From Polaribacter batillariae (lineage in GTDB: Bacteria; Bacteroidota; Bacteroidia; Flavobacteriales; Flavobacteriaceae): a stretch of 64,000 nucleotides of DNA. The stretch's first letter is position 1; the number at the start of each line of letters is the position of its first letter. Both the position numbers and the translations under genes were made by a program. Below, one piece after another: positions 15,299-24,647 of the stretch. The notes under the pieces were generated by a model. It was not told the DNA's origin. It searched no databases and was given only the letters and a program-made list of their open reading frames with translations. The stretch lies in the NCBI RefSeq assembly GCF_017498485.1, contig NZ_CP071795.1:3013501-3077500 (forward strand), written 5' to 3'.

Positions 15299-16584
15299 TT
15301 AGAAAGATTTTAGTAGTATTTTTACTCATAACTTCTACAACTTTATTGGCACAAAAAACAAGTTCTTCTCCATATTCTTTCTTTGGAATAGGAGACGAGT
15401 TTAGCCCAAAAACCGTGGAGCAGAATAGTATGGGAGGTATAGGAGTAGCTTATAACCATTACAAATATTTAAACTTTACAAACCCAGCTGCAAATGCTTA
15501 TTTAAGATATACCACATATGCTTTTGGTGTTTTAAACAACGATTTAACGATAAAAAGTAATGGAGAAAAACAAAAATCTACAGCTACAAGTTTAAGTTAT
15601 ATTGCTTTAGGGTTTCCTATAGGTAGAAATGCTGGTTTTTCTTTAGGTTTACAGCCAGTATCTTCGGTTGGATATTCTTTAGTAAATAACTCGTTAGACA
15701 ACCTAACAGGAAATATACAAGCCGCTACATTTTACGAAGGTGATGGTGGTGTGAATAGAATTTATGGAAGTTTTGGAATGCGAATTTTTAAAGATTTTTC
15801 TGTCGGAATCGAAGCAGATTATCGTTTTGGAAGTATAGAAAACAGCATCACAAACCAAATTGTAAATGTAAGTTTGGCCACAAAATATAAAGAAGACAAT
15901 ACGATAAGAGGAGGTTCTGTTACATTGGGTACTCAATATCAAAAAATATTAAAAAAGAATTTGTACTTAAACGCAGGTGCCACTTTTAAATTAGGAAACG
16001 ACTTAAGAGTTTCTGGAAACGAATATTTGTATTCTCTTACCAGAGGTGCCAATGGTGGCGATATTCCAAGAGACACGCTATTTAGTGAAAGTCTAAGTGG
16101 AAAATACAAAATGCCTTTAAAAAGTATTTTAGGGGTTGGTTTCGGGAAATTTGATAAATGGTATGTTGGTTTAGAATACGAAAACCAAGACGCAATACAA
16201 GTTTTAGGAACACTTTCTAACACAAATGCAGCTTACAGATATGAAGATTCGAATAGCTTCTCTTTAGGAGGTTACTATTTGCCAAAAATAAATTCGATCT
16301 CAAGTTATTGGGATAGAGTTACTTATAGAGCAGGTGTTCGGTTCGAAAAAACAGGATTATCTGTAGATGGTTCTGGTACGAACTCGAATTTTACAACAAT
16401 TAACGACTTTGGCATGTCTTTTGGTTTAGGTTTACCACTAAAGCAACTTTCTAATGTTAATTTGGGTGTCGAATTTGGTAAAAGAGGTACTACAGCTAAC
16501 AATTTAATTCAAGAGAATTATGTAAACTTTAGGTTGAGTTTATCACTATCTGAAAGTTGGTTCGTAAAGAGAAAAATTGATTAA
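15295..16584 (+). CDS. outer-membrane beta-barrel protein (coaX-linked)
   Basis: The 429-aa product starts with a signal peptide (MIRKILVVFLLITSTTLLAQ), then SSPYSFFGIGDEF, and alternates short aromatic strands with turns to a C-terminal phenylalanine-containing strand (SLSESWFVKRKID). This is the profile of a FadL/OMPP1-like outer-membrane barrel often encoded directly after coaX in Bacteroidota. Specific cargo is unknown. It overlaps coaX by 4 bp and is followed 18 bp later by a secreted TPR protein; the neighbourhood (LptC, PpiD-like foldase) suggests envelope assembly. A lipoprotein box is not present. Confidence 0.8.
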   Translation: MIRKILVVFLLITSTTLLAQKTSSSPYSFFGIGDEFSPKTVEQNSMGGIGVAYNHYKYLNFTNPAANAYLRYTTYAFGVLNNDLTIKSNGEKQKSTATSLSYIALGFPIGRNAGFSLGLQPVSSVGYSLVNNSLDNLTGNIQAATFYEGDGGVNRIYGSFGMRIFKDFSVGIEADYRFGSIENSITNQIVNVSLATKYKEDNTIRGGSVTLGTQYQKILKKNLYLNAGATFKLGNDLRVSGNEYLYSLTRGANGGDIPRDTLFSESLSGKYKMPLKSILGVGFGKFDKWYVGLEYENQDAIQVLGTLSNTNAAYRYEDSNSFSLGGYYLPKINSISSYWDRVTYRAGVRFEKTGLSVDGSGTNSNFTTINDFGMSFGLGLPLKQLSNVNLGVEFGKRGTTANNLIQENYVNFRLSLSLSESWFVKRKID

Positions 16585-16602
16585 TTATTTAAAACTATTA
16601 AA

Positions 16603-17922
16603 ATGAAGAAAATTACGTTTTTATTAGCAGCAATGTTGCTCTTGAACACTGTAAAAACAAATGCTCAGGATGCAAAAATGGAATGTACAAAAAAATACAA
16701 TCTATTTTTAGGTGACTTCAAATCTAAGAAATATGACGATGCATATGTAAACTGGATAAAATTAATGGACGAGTGTAAAGATTTGTCTGTAAATATTTAT
16801 AAGTATGGATCGATTTTGGCAGAAGATGTTAGAAAAGATCCAGCATTAGCAAAAAGAGTTTACGAACAACGTTTACAGTATTTCCCTAATGAAAATCCTG
16901 CAAAAGTACATAGCGATTATGCAACGTATTTGTCAGAGAACAAGTTAGCTTCAGAAGCAGAAGTTTTTGCGCTTCTAGAAAAAGCATATGCAATGGATCC
17001 TACAAAAATGGGCGTTAAGAATTTGTATTTATATTTTCAAGGAGTTACCGATAGAAATAAAGACACAAACCCACAAAAAGTGTTCGATACTTACGATGAT
17101 GTAATTGAAAATGTAAACTTAAAACTCGAAGCTTATGCTGCTAAGTTAAAAGAACTATCTAAAGATACGATTGCTAATAAGAAAAGAATATACGCTTATT
17201 CTGTGAATTCTAGAGCTTTAGGTCAAGTAGAAGGTGGTTTAGATCATATTATTGAAGAATTATCTACTTGCGAAAGATTAGTTCCTTTATATACAAGAAA
17301 CTTTGATGAAAATAAAGCAAATCCTACTTGGTTAAAAAGAGCAGTATCAAGAATGTTTAGCAAAGGCTGTCAAGCAGACCCTTTTTATGCAAAATTAGTA
17401 AGAGCTTATGCAGAAGCATCACCATCACCAGAAGCTTATGCTTTCTTAGCAAACGTTTTAGAAGATAATGGCGATGAAGCTGGAGCAGTAGCAATGAGAG
17501 AAAAATCTTTTAATTTAGAAACAGATCCTTTAAAAAAGGCGAAGTATAAATTAAAGTTTGCACAAGCAGCTAAAGATAGAGGTCAGTTAAGCAAAGCAAG
17601 AAGTTTGGCAAGAGAGGCATTGTCTTTCAATCCTAATTTTGGGAAAGCATATTTATTTATTGCAAGTTTATATACTTCTAGCGTTAACAATTGTGGTAGC
17701 AACGAGTTCGAAAAAAGAATGGTATATGTTGCTGCTTTAAATAAGGCAAGAAGAGCTGCAGCTGTAGATCCAAGTATCTCTTCTGCTGCAGGAAAATATA
17801 TAAGAAATTATGCGGCAAACTCACCTAACCAGTCTGTAATTTTTACAGCAGGTGCAACTCCAGGAGGTAAATACACCATTAAATGTTGGATTGGAGAAAC
17901 AGTTACAATACCAAAGAAATAG
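16603..17922 (+). CDS. secreted TPR-repeat protein
   Basis: The 439-aa protein has a signal peptide (MKKITFLLAAMLLLNTVKTN, cleaved before AQD) and helical repeats compatible with tetratricopeptides, for example YAEASPSPEAYAFLANVLED and KARSLAREALSFNPNFGKAY. A periplasmic scaffold or adaptor role is likely. Two Cys-containing stretches (CERLVPLY, CQADPFY) and a conserved CGSNEFEKR are present. It lies between an outer-membrane barrel gene and lptC, the conserved arrangement in Flavobacteriia, suggesting a part in outer-membrane biogenesis; the exact function is not known to me. Confidence 0.8.
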   Translation: MKKITFLLAAMLLLNTVKTNAQDAKMECTKKYNLFLGDFKSKKYDDAYVNWIKLMDECKDLSVNIYKYGSILAEDVRKDPALAKRVYEQRLQYFPNENPAKVHSDYATYLSENKLASEAEVFALLEKAYAMDPTKMGVKNLYLYFQGVTDRNKDTNPQKVFDTYDDVIENVNLKLEAYAAKLKELSKDTIANKKRIYAYSVNSRALGQVEGGLDHIIEELSTCERLVPLYTRNFDENKANPTWLKRAVSRMFSKGCQADPFYAKLVRAYAEASPSPEAYAFLANVLEDNGDEAGAVAMREKSFNLETDPLKKAKYKLKFAQAAKDRGQLSKARSLAREALSFNPNFGKAYLFIASLYTSSVNNCGSNEFEKRMVYVAALNKARRAAAVDPSISSAAGKYIRNYAANSPNQSVIFTAGATPGGKYTIKCWIGETVTIPKK

Positions 17923-17926
17923 TTTT

Positions 17927-18490
17927 GTGAAAAACGACCAACAAATAGTATTAAAAAGCATTACTGTATTCGTTTTTACAGTAATGCTTTTTTCTTGTTC
18001 TAACTCGACAGAAGAAGTTCGTAATTTCTTAGAAGAGAAAAACCTTCCAATTGGCAAAGCAAAAGATGCCTATCATGTTTATAAAGATTCTGGAAGAATT
18101 ACCTCGAAATTAATAACACCTTTGTTGTTAGATTTTAGCAATCGAAAAAAACATCCATACAACGAGTTTCCAAAAGGAATAAAAATTATTAACTTTGAAA
18201 ACAAAGGAAAAGATTCGATAACGGTTATTGGAGATTATGCTTTAACTTATTCGAAAACCGAAATTTCAGAAATAGAAGGAAATGTTGTCGTTATAAACCA
18301 TTCAGATAACTCGAGATTAGAAACAGACCAGCTTTTTTGGGACCAAAAAACAAAATATTTTGTTTCTGAAGCGCCTTTTACACTGTATCAAGCTAGAGAT
18401 ACAGTTGTTGGAGTTGGGTTTGAGTGTAAAGAAGATTTAACCAAACACATGGCTAAAAAAACAACAGGAAGATTAGAAACAAAAGAATAA
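17927..18490 (+). CDS. lptC: LPS export periplasmic protein LptC
   Basis: LptC anchors the periplasmic lipopolysaccharide bridge between LptB2FG and LptA. The frame is open further upstream inside the TPR gene, but the GTG at 17927, four bases after the TPR stop, gives a proper lipoprotein leader: VKNDQQIVLKSITVFVFTVM followed by LFSC, with the Cys as lipid anchor. The mature part has the Bacteroidota LptC pattern: PIGKAKDAYHVYKDSGRITS, HPYNEFPKGIKI, EGNVVVINHSDNSRLETDQL and FWDQKTKYFVSE. The product is 187 aa. The non-ATG start is inferred from the leader and spacing. Confidence 0.88.
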   Translation: MKNDQQIVLKSITVFVFTVMLFSCSNSTEEVRNFLEEKNLPIGKAKDAYHVYKDSGRITSKLITPLLLDFSNRKKHPYNEFPKGIKIINFENKGKDSITVIGDYALTYSKTEISEIEGNVVVINHSDNSRLETDQLFWDQKTKYFVSEAPFTLYQARDTVVGVGFECKEDLTKHMAKKTTGRLETKE

Positions 18491-18494
18491 TATT

Positions 18495-18701
18495 ATGAAC
18501 AGACTTTGGAAATTTTTTCAGTATGGCTATTTAATGGTCGCTTTTATTTGCCTAGTAGAAACATATATGCAGTGGAATATAAATAGAGATAGAGCTTACT
18601 TGTTTCTTGGTTTTGCTATTTTTATTATTTTAGTATTTTTCTTTAAAAGGCACTTTAGAAAAAAAGTAGAAAGAAGAAACAATCAAAACAACTCACAATA
18701 G
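18495..18701 (+). CDS. small conserved membrane protein (68 aa)
   Basis: The protein has two hydrophobic segments: residues about 10-23 (YGYLMVAFICLVET) and 35-50 (AYLFLGFAIFIILVFFF), followed by a basic tail (KRHFRKKVERRNNQ). It starts 4 bp after lptC and ends 15 bp before the CNNM-like gene, so it is in the same operon. Comparable proteins occupy this place in other flavobacteria; no function is known. The tail would lie in the cytoplasm by the positive-inside rule. Confidence 0.8.
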   Translation: MNRLWKFFQYGYLMVAFICLVETYMQWNINRDRAYLFLGFAIFIILVFFFKRHFRKKVERRNNQNNSQ

Positions 18702-18716
18702 TTTATAAGTTTCTTA

Positions 18717-19982
18717 ATGGAAATAGAGCTTATCATTATTTTCTTATCCGTCATTCTTTCCGCATTTTTTTCGGGAATGGAAATCGCGTTTGTTTCCGCC
18801 AATAAACTACATATAGAATTAGAAAAGAAAAGAGAAGGTTTTGTACCTAAAATTTTAAATAAAATTACCCAAAAATCTTCAAAATTTATTACCACAATGT
18901 TAGTGGGTAATAATATTTCTTTGGTGGTTTATAGCTATTACATGGGCTCTTTTTTAATAAGAATTCTTCCTATAGAGGGGTATAACGAGTTTACAATTTT
19001 ATTAATACAAACCATTATTTCTACAATTGTAATCTTAATTACAGCAGAGTTTTTACCAAAAGCAATTTTTAGAGTTTATGCAAACGAAGTATTAAAGATA
19101 TTTGCAGTTCCTGCTTATATATTCTATATTTTATTTCATTACTTCTCAGAATTTATTACCATCATCTCCGACTTTTTATTGCGTGTTTTCTTTAAAACAA
19201 ATCCAGACGAACAACAAACCGAATTTAGTAAAGAAGAATTAGGAAATTACATTACAGAACAATTAGAAACGGGTGCAGAAGACGAAGAAATGGATTCCGA
19301 AATTCAAATTTTCCAAAATGCATTAGAATTTCACAATGTAAAAGCAAGAGAAGTTATGGTGCCAAGAACCGAAATGATTGCTGTAGAAATTCACGAAAAA
19401 GTTTCGAACCTAAAAAAAATGTTTATAGAAACAGGTTTGTCTAAAATATTAGTTTACAAAACGTCTATGGACGATGTTATTGGATATGTAAACGCATTCG
19501 AACTCTTTAAAAGGCCAAAAACCATAAAATCGATTTTGCTTCCTGTAGAATTTGCGCCAGAATCTATGATGATTAATAACATTTTAAGTAATTTAATAAA
19601 AAAACGCAAAAGCGTTGCAATTGTTGTAGATGAATATGGTGGAACCTCTGGAATGATAACAGTAGAAGACATTGTAGAAGAACTCTTTGGAGAAATTGAA
19701 GACGAACACGATTCGCAAGAATTTTTAGAAGAAAGAATAAACGAAAATACGTTTAATTTTTCTGCTCGATTAGAAGTAGATTATTTAAATGAAGAATATG
19801 GTTTAAACATTCCAAAGTCAGAAGCTTACGAAACTTTAGGAGGATTTATTATTAACCATACAGAAAATATTCCGCAAGAAAACGAAGTAGTTGATATCGA
19901 AGGTTTTGAAATTAGAATCTTAAAAACAAGCAGTGCTAAAATCGATGAAGTTTCTCTTAAAATTCAATCGGCAGACGATTAA
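18717..19982 (+). CDS. CNNM/CorC-family (HlyC/CorC) CBS-domain membrane protein
   Basis: The 421-aa product has an N-terminal DUF21 (CNNM) membrane domain with about four helices (from MEIELIIIFLSVILSAFFSG), a CBS-domain pair (VMVPRTEMIAVEIHEKVSN, then VAIVVDEYGGTSGMITVEDI) and a CorC/HlyC C-terminal domain (SARLEVDYLNEEYGLNIP). Family members handle divalent cations such as Mg2+ or Co2+. The name hemolysin often attached to the family is historical. GldE, a gliding protein, has the same architecture but is usually next to other genes; the coaX-lptC-ppiD context argues for the general family member. Confidence 0.85.
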   Translation: MEIELIIIFLSVILSAFFSGMEIAFVSANKLHIELEKKREGFVPKILNKITQKSSKFITTMLVGNNISLVVYSYYMGSFLIRILPIEGYNEFTILLIQTIISTIVILITAEFLPKAIFRVYANEVLKIFAVPAYIFYILFHYFSEFITIISDFLLRVFFKTNPDEQQTEFSKEELGNYITEQLETGAEDEEMDSEIQIFQNALEFHNVKAREVMVPRTEMIAVEIHEKVSNLKKMFIETGLSKILVYKTSMDDVIGYVNAFELFKRPKTIKSILLPVEFAPESMMINNILSNLIKKRKSVAIVVDEYGGTSGMITVEDIVEELFGEIEDEHDSQEFLEERINENTFNFSARLEVDYLNEEYGLNIPKSEAYETLGGFIINHTENIPQENEVVDIEGFEIRILKTSSAKIDEVSLKIQSADD

Positions 19983-20051
19983 AAAAAACACGACACAAAC
20001 TTTCCTTTAAATACCTATTTGTCTTAGCATTAATATGTTTAAAATGGGTTG

Positions 20052-20082
20052 CAATATTAAAACCCAAATCGTATATTCGCCA
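20052..20082 (+). promoter_or_regulatory. possible promoter of the ppiD-like gene
   Basis: TTGC followed about 19 bp later by TATATTCG approximates the Bacteroidota TTTG-N19-TAnnTTTG promoter. It sits in the 123-bp gap before the ATG at 20106. Confidence 0.3.
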
Positions 20083-20105
20083 ACTGAAAATAAATTAAAT
20101 TAAGT

Positions 20106-22196
20106 ATGGCAATTTTATCAAAAATTAGAGAACGTTCGATGTTCTTAATAATTATTATTGGTTTAGCACTTTTTGCTTTTGTACTAGACCCTTCTACTTT
20201 AGGAGACTTTTTTAACTCTAGTAAAGTAAACGAGGTTGGAGAAGTAAATGGCGAAGTAATTTCTAGACAAGAATTTGCAACCGCTTTAGAAGCATATAAG
20301 CAACAAACTGGTGGTAGAGCTTCTGAAATGCAAGCAGCAAAATCTGTTTGGGATAACATTGTTAGAAAAAAGATTTATAAAAATCAACTAGAAGAAGCTG
20401 GTATTACTGTTGGCGAAGAAGATGTTTGGAACGAAATCATTAGCTCACCTTCTGTGAGCAATAGTCCTCAGTTTCAAAACGAAGCAGGCTTGTTTGACGA
20501 AGCAAAATTCAAACAATTTTTAGCAGATACGAAAGAGAATAACGAGCAATTATGGTCTGCTTGGTCTAATTACATGAATCAAATTAAAGACAATGCAGAA
20601 ACAAATACATACAACAAACTAATAACAGCAGGTTTAGGAGCCTCTTTAAAAGAAGGAGAATACGAGTATATGCTTGAGAATACGAAAATAAATGCTCAAT
20701 TTGTGTATGTTCCTTACTCTAGTGTTGCAGATAGTTTGGTTAAAATAAAAAAATCTGAAGTTGAAGCATATATTAAAGAACATAAAACGCAATTTCAGGT
20801 AGAAGCAACACGCGATATTTCGTACGTAAAGTTCGATATTGTGGCAACTCCAGAAGACGAAGAAGCAATAAAAGCAGATTTAGCGACTTTAATCGAAGAC
20901 TTTAAAAATACATCAGATAATAAAGAATTCTTAAACGAAAATGGCTCTGAAACTCCTTTAGATTTAAGCTATAAATACAATGTAAACATTAACCAAACTG
21001 TTGCAAACGAAATTTTTGCAGGAGATAAAGGAGATGTATTTGGACCTTATAAAGATCAAGGATATTTTAAAATTTCTAAAATTGTTGAAATTTCTAAAAT
21101 GCCAGATTCAGTAAAAGCAAGCCATATTTTAATTCCTTTTGTAGGGGCCCAAAGAGCAGCGCAAGACATTACAAGAACAGAAGAAGAAGCTAAGAAATTA
21201 GCAGACAGCATTCTTACAGTAGTAAAAAGAAGAACCAGTAAATTTGCAGATTTAGCAAAAGAATTTTCTTCAGACAAGTCAAATGCCGAAAAAGGTGGAG
21301 CGTTAGATTGGTTTAATTACAATCGAATGACACCTGCTTTTAGAGACTTTTCTTTTACAAATAAAAAAGGCACAATAGATGTTGTAAAAACGCCTTTTGG
21401 TTTCCATATTGTAAAAATCGATGAAACTAAAAACGAGCAAAAAGTTTTAAAATTAGCAACATTTAGTAGAAAAATTGTTGCTTCAGAAAAAACGGAAAAC
21501 GAAATATTCCAAAAAGCAGAACAATTTGCACTGGCAATTTCTAATAATAAAGATTACAAACAAGTTGCAAAAGAGAACAACTACAATTTAAGACCTGCAG
21601 TTGGTTTAAAAGTTTTAGATGAAAATGTACCAGGTATTGGTAATCAAAGACAAATTGTTTCTTGGGCATTTGGCAAAGACATAGAAACAGGCGATTTTAA
21701 ACGTTTCGATTTAGAAGGTAGTCATGTAGTTGCAATTCTAACAGAAAAAATAAAAAAAGGATTAATGCCTGTTGATAAAGCTATAAATAAAGTAAGACCT
21801 ATTTTACTAAACGAAAAGAAAGCTGCTTTACTTTCAGAAAAATTAAAAGGAGCCGACTTACAAGAAATTGCCAAAGCAAACAATACCACTGTTAGAACTG
21901 CAAGTGGCATTAACTTAAAAACACCAACTTTAAGCGGTGTTGGAGCAGAACCCAAAGTTGTAGGCGCAATGTATAATGCAGAATTGAATAAGGTATATAA
22001 TAATGTAGCAGGAAGCAGAGGAGTGTATGCTTTTAAAGTTATACAAAGAAATTTGCCAACAGCTTTACCAAACTACGATACAAACAGAAAGAAAATTGCT
22101 GAAGCTAGAAAAAGACTTACATTTAAGATGTACGAAGCTTTAAAAGAATCTTCTGATATCGAAGATAACAGAGCGAATATGTATGTTTCTAACTAA
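20106..22196 (+). CDS. PpiD/SurA-like peptidylprolyl isomerase, membrane-anchored
   Basis: The 696-aa foldase has an N-terminal membrane anchor (MFLIIIIGLALFAFVLDPST), a SurA_N-like chaperone domain (from about residue 35: NEVGEVNGEVISRQEFATAL) and a parvulin PPIase domain (SVKASHILIPF, then FADLAKEFSSDKSNAEKGGA, LDWFNYNRMTPAF, TPFGFHIVKIDE). The overall order matches PpiD, which helps secreted proteins emerge from the Sec translocon into the periplasm. Its position at the end of an envelope-biogenesis run agrees. Full length; ends at a terminator that carries an inserted repeat. Confidence 0.92.
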   Translation: MAILSKIRERSMFLIIIIGLALFAFVLDPSTLGDFFNSSKVNEVGEVNGEVISRQEFATALEAYKQQTGGRASEMQAAKSVWDNIVRKKIYKNQLEEAGITVGEEDVWNEIISSPSVSNSPQFQNEAGLFDEAKFKQFLADTKENNEQLWSAWSNYMNQIKDNAETNTYNKLITAGLGASLKEGEYEYMLENTKINAQFVYVPYSSVADSLVKIKKSEVEAYIKEHKTQFQVEATRDISYVKFDIVATPEDEEAIKADLATLIEDFKNTSDNKEFLNENGSETPLDLSYKYNVNINQTVANEIFAGDKGDVFGPYKDQGYFKISKIVEISKMPDSVKASHILIPFVGAQRAAQDITRTEEEAKKLADSILTVVKRRTSKFADLAKEFSSDKSNAEKGGALDWFNYNRMTPAFRDFSFTNKKGTIDVVKTPFGFHIVKIDETKNEQKVLKLATFSRKIVASEKTENEIFQKAEQFALAISNNKDYKQVAKENNYNLRPAVGLKVLDENVPGIGNQRQIVSWAFGKDIETGDFKRFDLEGSHVVAILTEKIKKGLMPVDKAINKVRPILLNEKKAALLSEKLKGADLQEIAKANNTTVRTASGINLKTPTLSGVGAEPKVVGAMYNAELNKVYNNVAGSRGVYAFKVIQRNLPTALPNYDTNRKKIAEARKRLTFKMYEALKESSDIEDNRANMYVSN

Positions 22197-22230
22197 GAAA
22201 TAATACTTCTTATAGAGTATCAAAGTATCA

Positions 22231-22427
22231 AAGAGAAGCTGTCTCGAAAGTATTAAAATTTGTTATTTCGACTGAAATGGAGAAATCTTATTTATTGAAT
22301 TTCAGATTTATTGAAATTCAATAAATAAGATTTTTCGATAACTTCGTTAGCTACTTTCAATCAAAATATATTTTGATTTTAGGTCAAAATAACAGTTAAA
22401 TTTACTTTTGTGACAGCCTCTTTTTTT
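22231..22427 (+). terminator. ppiD-like gene terminator with a palindromic repeat lodged in its loop
   Basis: The outer arms GCTGTCTCGAAAGT (22238-22251) and ACTTTTGTGACAGC (22404-22417) pair at 12 of 14 positions and are followed by a T run (22419-22427), the look of a common Bacteroidota terminator. The loop is 152 nt and contains its own nested palindromes (22261-22394). The simplest reading is that a mobile repeat settled in the loop. Confidence 0.55.
22261..22394. repeat. nested palindromic intergenic repeat (type A)
   Basis: Outer arms TGTTATTT (22261-22268) and AAATAACA (22387-22394) enclose a perfect 22-bp inverted repeat (22283-22304 with 22312-22333, 7-nt loop). A related unit with the same order of motifs (ATTTCGA, GGAGAAATCT, AGATTTTTCGA, reversed outer arm) lies at 39799-39877, so this is a dispersed family. 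The gap from 22197 to 22745 holds no gene. Confidence 0.7.
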
Positions 22428-22453
22428 GAGGTTAAATAATTATATCATATCAT

Positions 22454-22613
22454 TTTCTTTTCCAATAATTTCAAATGATGTACATTCAATTTTTAGAAGG
22501 TAATGATGGATGCCAAATAACCAGATAAAAAAACCTTTTCGATTGCTCAAAAAGGTTTTCATGTATTTTAATAAGTTTATACCAGTTATTGTTTGAAATT
22601 ATTGGAAAAGAAA
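22454..22613. repeat. 22-bp inverted repeat pair around a hairpin (type B)
   Basis: The 22-mer at 22454-22475 is the exact reverse complement of 22592-22613, spaced by 116 bp. The core AATAATTTCAAATG occurs again in direct orientation near 22714-22727. Between the arms lies the rho terminator hairpin. No coding frame is seen. Confidence 0.65.
22526..22560 (-). terminator. rho terminator hairpin
   Basis: AAAACCTTTT (22530-22539) pairs with AAAAGGTTTT (22550-22559); on the minus strand the stem is followed by a run of T. It lies 186 bp downstream of the rho stop codon. Confidence 0.6.
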
Positions 22614-22745
22614 TTGATGATTTTTTTTCTTTATATAAAGAAGAAAACGAAAGCATAGCCTTAGCTACGGTTTTTTTTTATTCTGAAATAGAAAGAAAAA
22701 AAGCGATTTATTACAATAATTTCAAATGGTAAATGGTATTAGGTG

Positions 22746-24449
22746 TTATCCGTTCATAGAAATTAAAAACTCTTCATTATTTTTAGAGAATTTTATTTTT
22801 TCATTTATAAATTCCATAGCTTCAATAGGGTTCATGTCAGCCAAATATTTACGCAATATCCACATTCTTTGCACATTCTTATCTTCCAATAATAAATCGT
22901 CTCTTCTTGTAGAAGATTTAATTAAATCGATTGCTGGGTAAATTCTTCGATTAGAAATGTTTCTATCTAATTGAAGTTCCATATTACCTGTTCCTTTAAA
23001 TTCTTCGAAGATAACCTCGTCCATTTTAGAACCTGTTTCTGTAAGTGCAGTTGCGATAATGGTTAAAGAACCACCATTTTCTATATTTCTAGCAGCACCA
23101 AAGAAACGTTTAGGTTTGTGTAGTGCATTTGCATCAATACCACCAGAAAGTATTTTTCCTGATGCTGGAGCAACTGTATTGTAAGCTCTTGCCAAACGTG
23201 TAATCGAGTCTAAAAGAATTACAACATCATGCCCAGATTCTACCAAACGCTTTGCCTTTTCTAAAACAATGTTTGCCACACGTACATGTTTATCTGCAGG
23301 CTCATCAAAAGTAGAAGCCACAACTTCTCCGCGAACACTTCTTTGCATGTCTGTAACTTCTTCTGGACGCTCATCAATTAATAAAACAATTTGATATACT
23401 TCTGGATGATTTGTAGCAATTGCCTTAGCTACATCTTTTAATAACATGGTTTTACCTGTCTTAGGTTGTGCTACAATCATACCACGTTGTCCTTTTCCTA
23501 TGGGAGAAAATAAATCGATAATTCTTGTAGATAAAGAACTTCCTCTTTCTGCTAAGTTGAATTTTTCTTGAGGAAATAAAGGGGTTAAATGTTCAAAAGA
23601 AACACGATCTCTAACAATATTAGGGTTTAAACCGTTAATTTTTGAAACTCTAATTAATGGAAAATATTTTTCGCCTTCTTTTGGCGGACGAACATTTCCT
23701 TTTACAGTATCTCCAGTTTTTAAACCAAATAATTTAATTTGAGATTGCGAAACATAAATATCGTCTGGAGAAGATAAATAGTTATAGTCAGAAGAACGTA
23801 AGAAACCATATCCATCTGGCATCATTTCTAAAACTCCTTCACTTTCTATAATTCCATCAAATTCGAAGTCTGGGTCTCTGTACCTGTTACTAGATTTGTT
23901 TCCATTACCTCTGTTAGAGTTGTTTTTATCTCTTGTTTGATTGGTGTTTTTATTTTTCTGATTCTGATTCTGATTATTGTTTTTTTGTTGTTTTGGTGGG
24001 TGGTTTGGCGTTTTTTTCTCTTGAGAATCATTACTTTTAACAACATTCTCTTTTTTAGCTTCAGTAGTGTTTTCTTTTTTAGCAGCGGCTTTCACTCTTG
24101 GTTTCGCTACCTTTTCAGGTTTTTCTTCTACTTTTACTTCAGCATTTTTAACCTCATTGGCTTTGGCTTCTGGAGTTTTTACTTCTGGGCTCTTCGCTTC
24201 TGTGTTACGATTATCTGCTTGCGGTCTTTTACTAACTCGTTTTCTTTTCGGTTTTTCAGTTTTTGCTGAATCGTTATTTGTTGGAGTAGCAACCGTTTTC
24301 GTAGAAGTAGGGTTTGCAGCTTGTGTATCTAATATTTGATACACTAAATCTAATTTTTTAAGTTGACTTGTTTTTTTTAGTCCAATAGATTTTGCAATTA
24401 CTTGCAAATCAGCAAGAGTTTTTGCTTTTAGTTCCGAGATTTCGAACAT
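22746..24449 (-). CDS. rho: transcription termination factor Rho
   Basis: The 567-aa hexameric RNA helicase ends transcription at Rho-dependent sites. Residues 1-45 form the Rho N-terminal helix bundle ([20 protein letters not shown]). Residues about 50-195 are a low-complexity Lys/Asn/Glu/Pro extension typical of Bacteroidota Rho. Then come the cold-shock-like RNA-binding domain ([20 protein letters not shown]) and the ATPase domain: [12 protein letters not shown] (Walker A, about residue 330), [29 protein letters not shown] (Walker B) and the Q/R loops. All core motifs are intact. It is transcribed toward the ppiD-like gene. Confidence 0.97.
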   Translation of the reverse strand: MFEISELKAKTLADLQVIAKSIGLKKTSQLKKLDLVYQILDTQAANPTSTKTVATPTNNDSAKTEKPKRKRVSKRPQADNRNTEAKSPEVKTPEAKANEVKNAEVKVEEKPEKVAKPRVKAAAKKENTTEAKKENVVKSNDSQEKKTPNHPPKQQKNNNQNQNQKNKNTNQTRDKNNSNRGNGNKSSNRYRDPDFEFDGIIESEGVLEMMPDGYGFLRSSDYNYLSSPDDIYVSQSQIKLFGLKTGDTVKGNVRPPKEGEKYFPLIRVSKINGLNPNIVRDRVSFEHLTPLFPQEKFNLAERGSSLSTRIIDLFSPIGKGQRGMIVAQPKTGKTMLLKDVAKAIATNHPEVYQIVLLIDERPEEVTDMQRSVRGEVVASTFDEPADKHVRVANIVLEKAKRLVESGHDVVILLDSITRLARAYNTVAPASGKILSGGIDANALHKPKRFFGAARNIENGGSLTIIATALTETGSKMDEVIFEEFKGTGNMELQLDRNISNRRIYPAIDLIKSSTRRDDLLLEDKNVQRMWILRKYLADMNPIEAMEFINEKIKFSKNNEEFLISMNG

Positions 24450-24566
24450 TATGTATATGTTAAGTTAAAATGAATCTTAATTTGTAAATAAGATTTGTAT
24501 GTTTTTTTTGAATTTGGCTACCTATATAGTACTATAAAATAGCTTTTGTGCGGTTAAATACAGCTA

Positions 24567-24574
24567 CAAATATA
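24567..24574 (-). promoter_or_regulatory. possible -7 box for rho
   Basis: On the minus strand the sequence TATATTTG matches TAnnTTTG, about 118 nt before the rho start. No -33 box is evident. A leader of about 110 nt would leave room for rho autoregulation. Confidence 0.3.
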
Positions 24575-24620
24575 TGCTTTTTTTTTTAGTTCTCAATTTT
24601 CTTTTTAAAAAAGAATGTTC

Positions 24621-24628
24621 TACTTTTG
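24621..24628 (+). promoter_or_regulatory. -7 box before the DUF4293 gene
   Basis: TACTTTTG is an exact TAnnTTTG match, 20 bp before the ATG at 24648. It lies inside the upstream extension of the reading frame (in-frame ATG 24615), which supports 24648 as the true start. Confidence 0.45.
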
Positions 24629-24647
24629 TGGTATTAGAAATTACGAT

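Noticed and set aside
17852..17926. N-terminal extension of lptC
   Set aside because: It lies inside the TPR gene and would bury the lipoprotein signal; GTG 17927 is better.
18717..19982. GldE gliding-motility protein
   Set aside because: Same architecture but the coaX-lptC-ppiD context is that of the general CNNM/CorC family member; no other gld gene is nearby.
23937..24339. Two overlapping plus-strand frames rich in Phe, Ile and Ser
   Set aside because: They mirror the Lys/Asn-rich low-complexity extension of Rho on the other strand.
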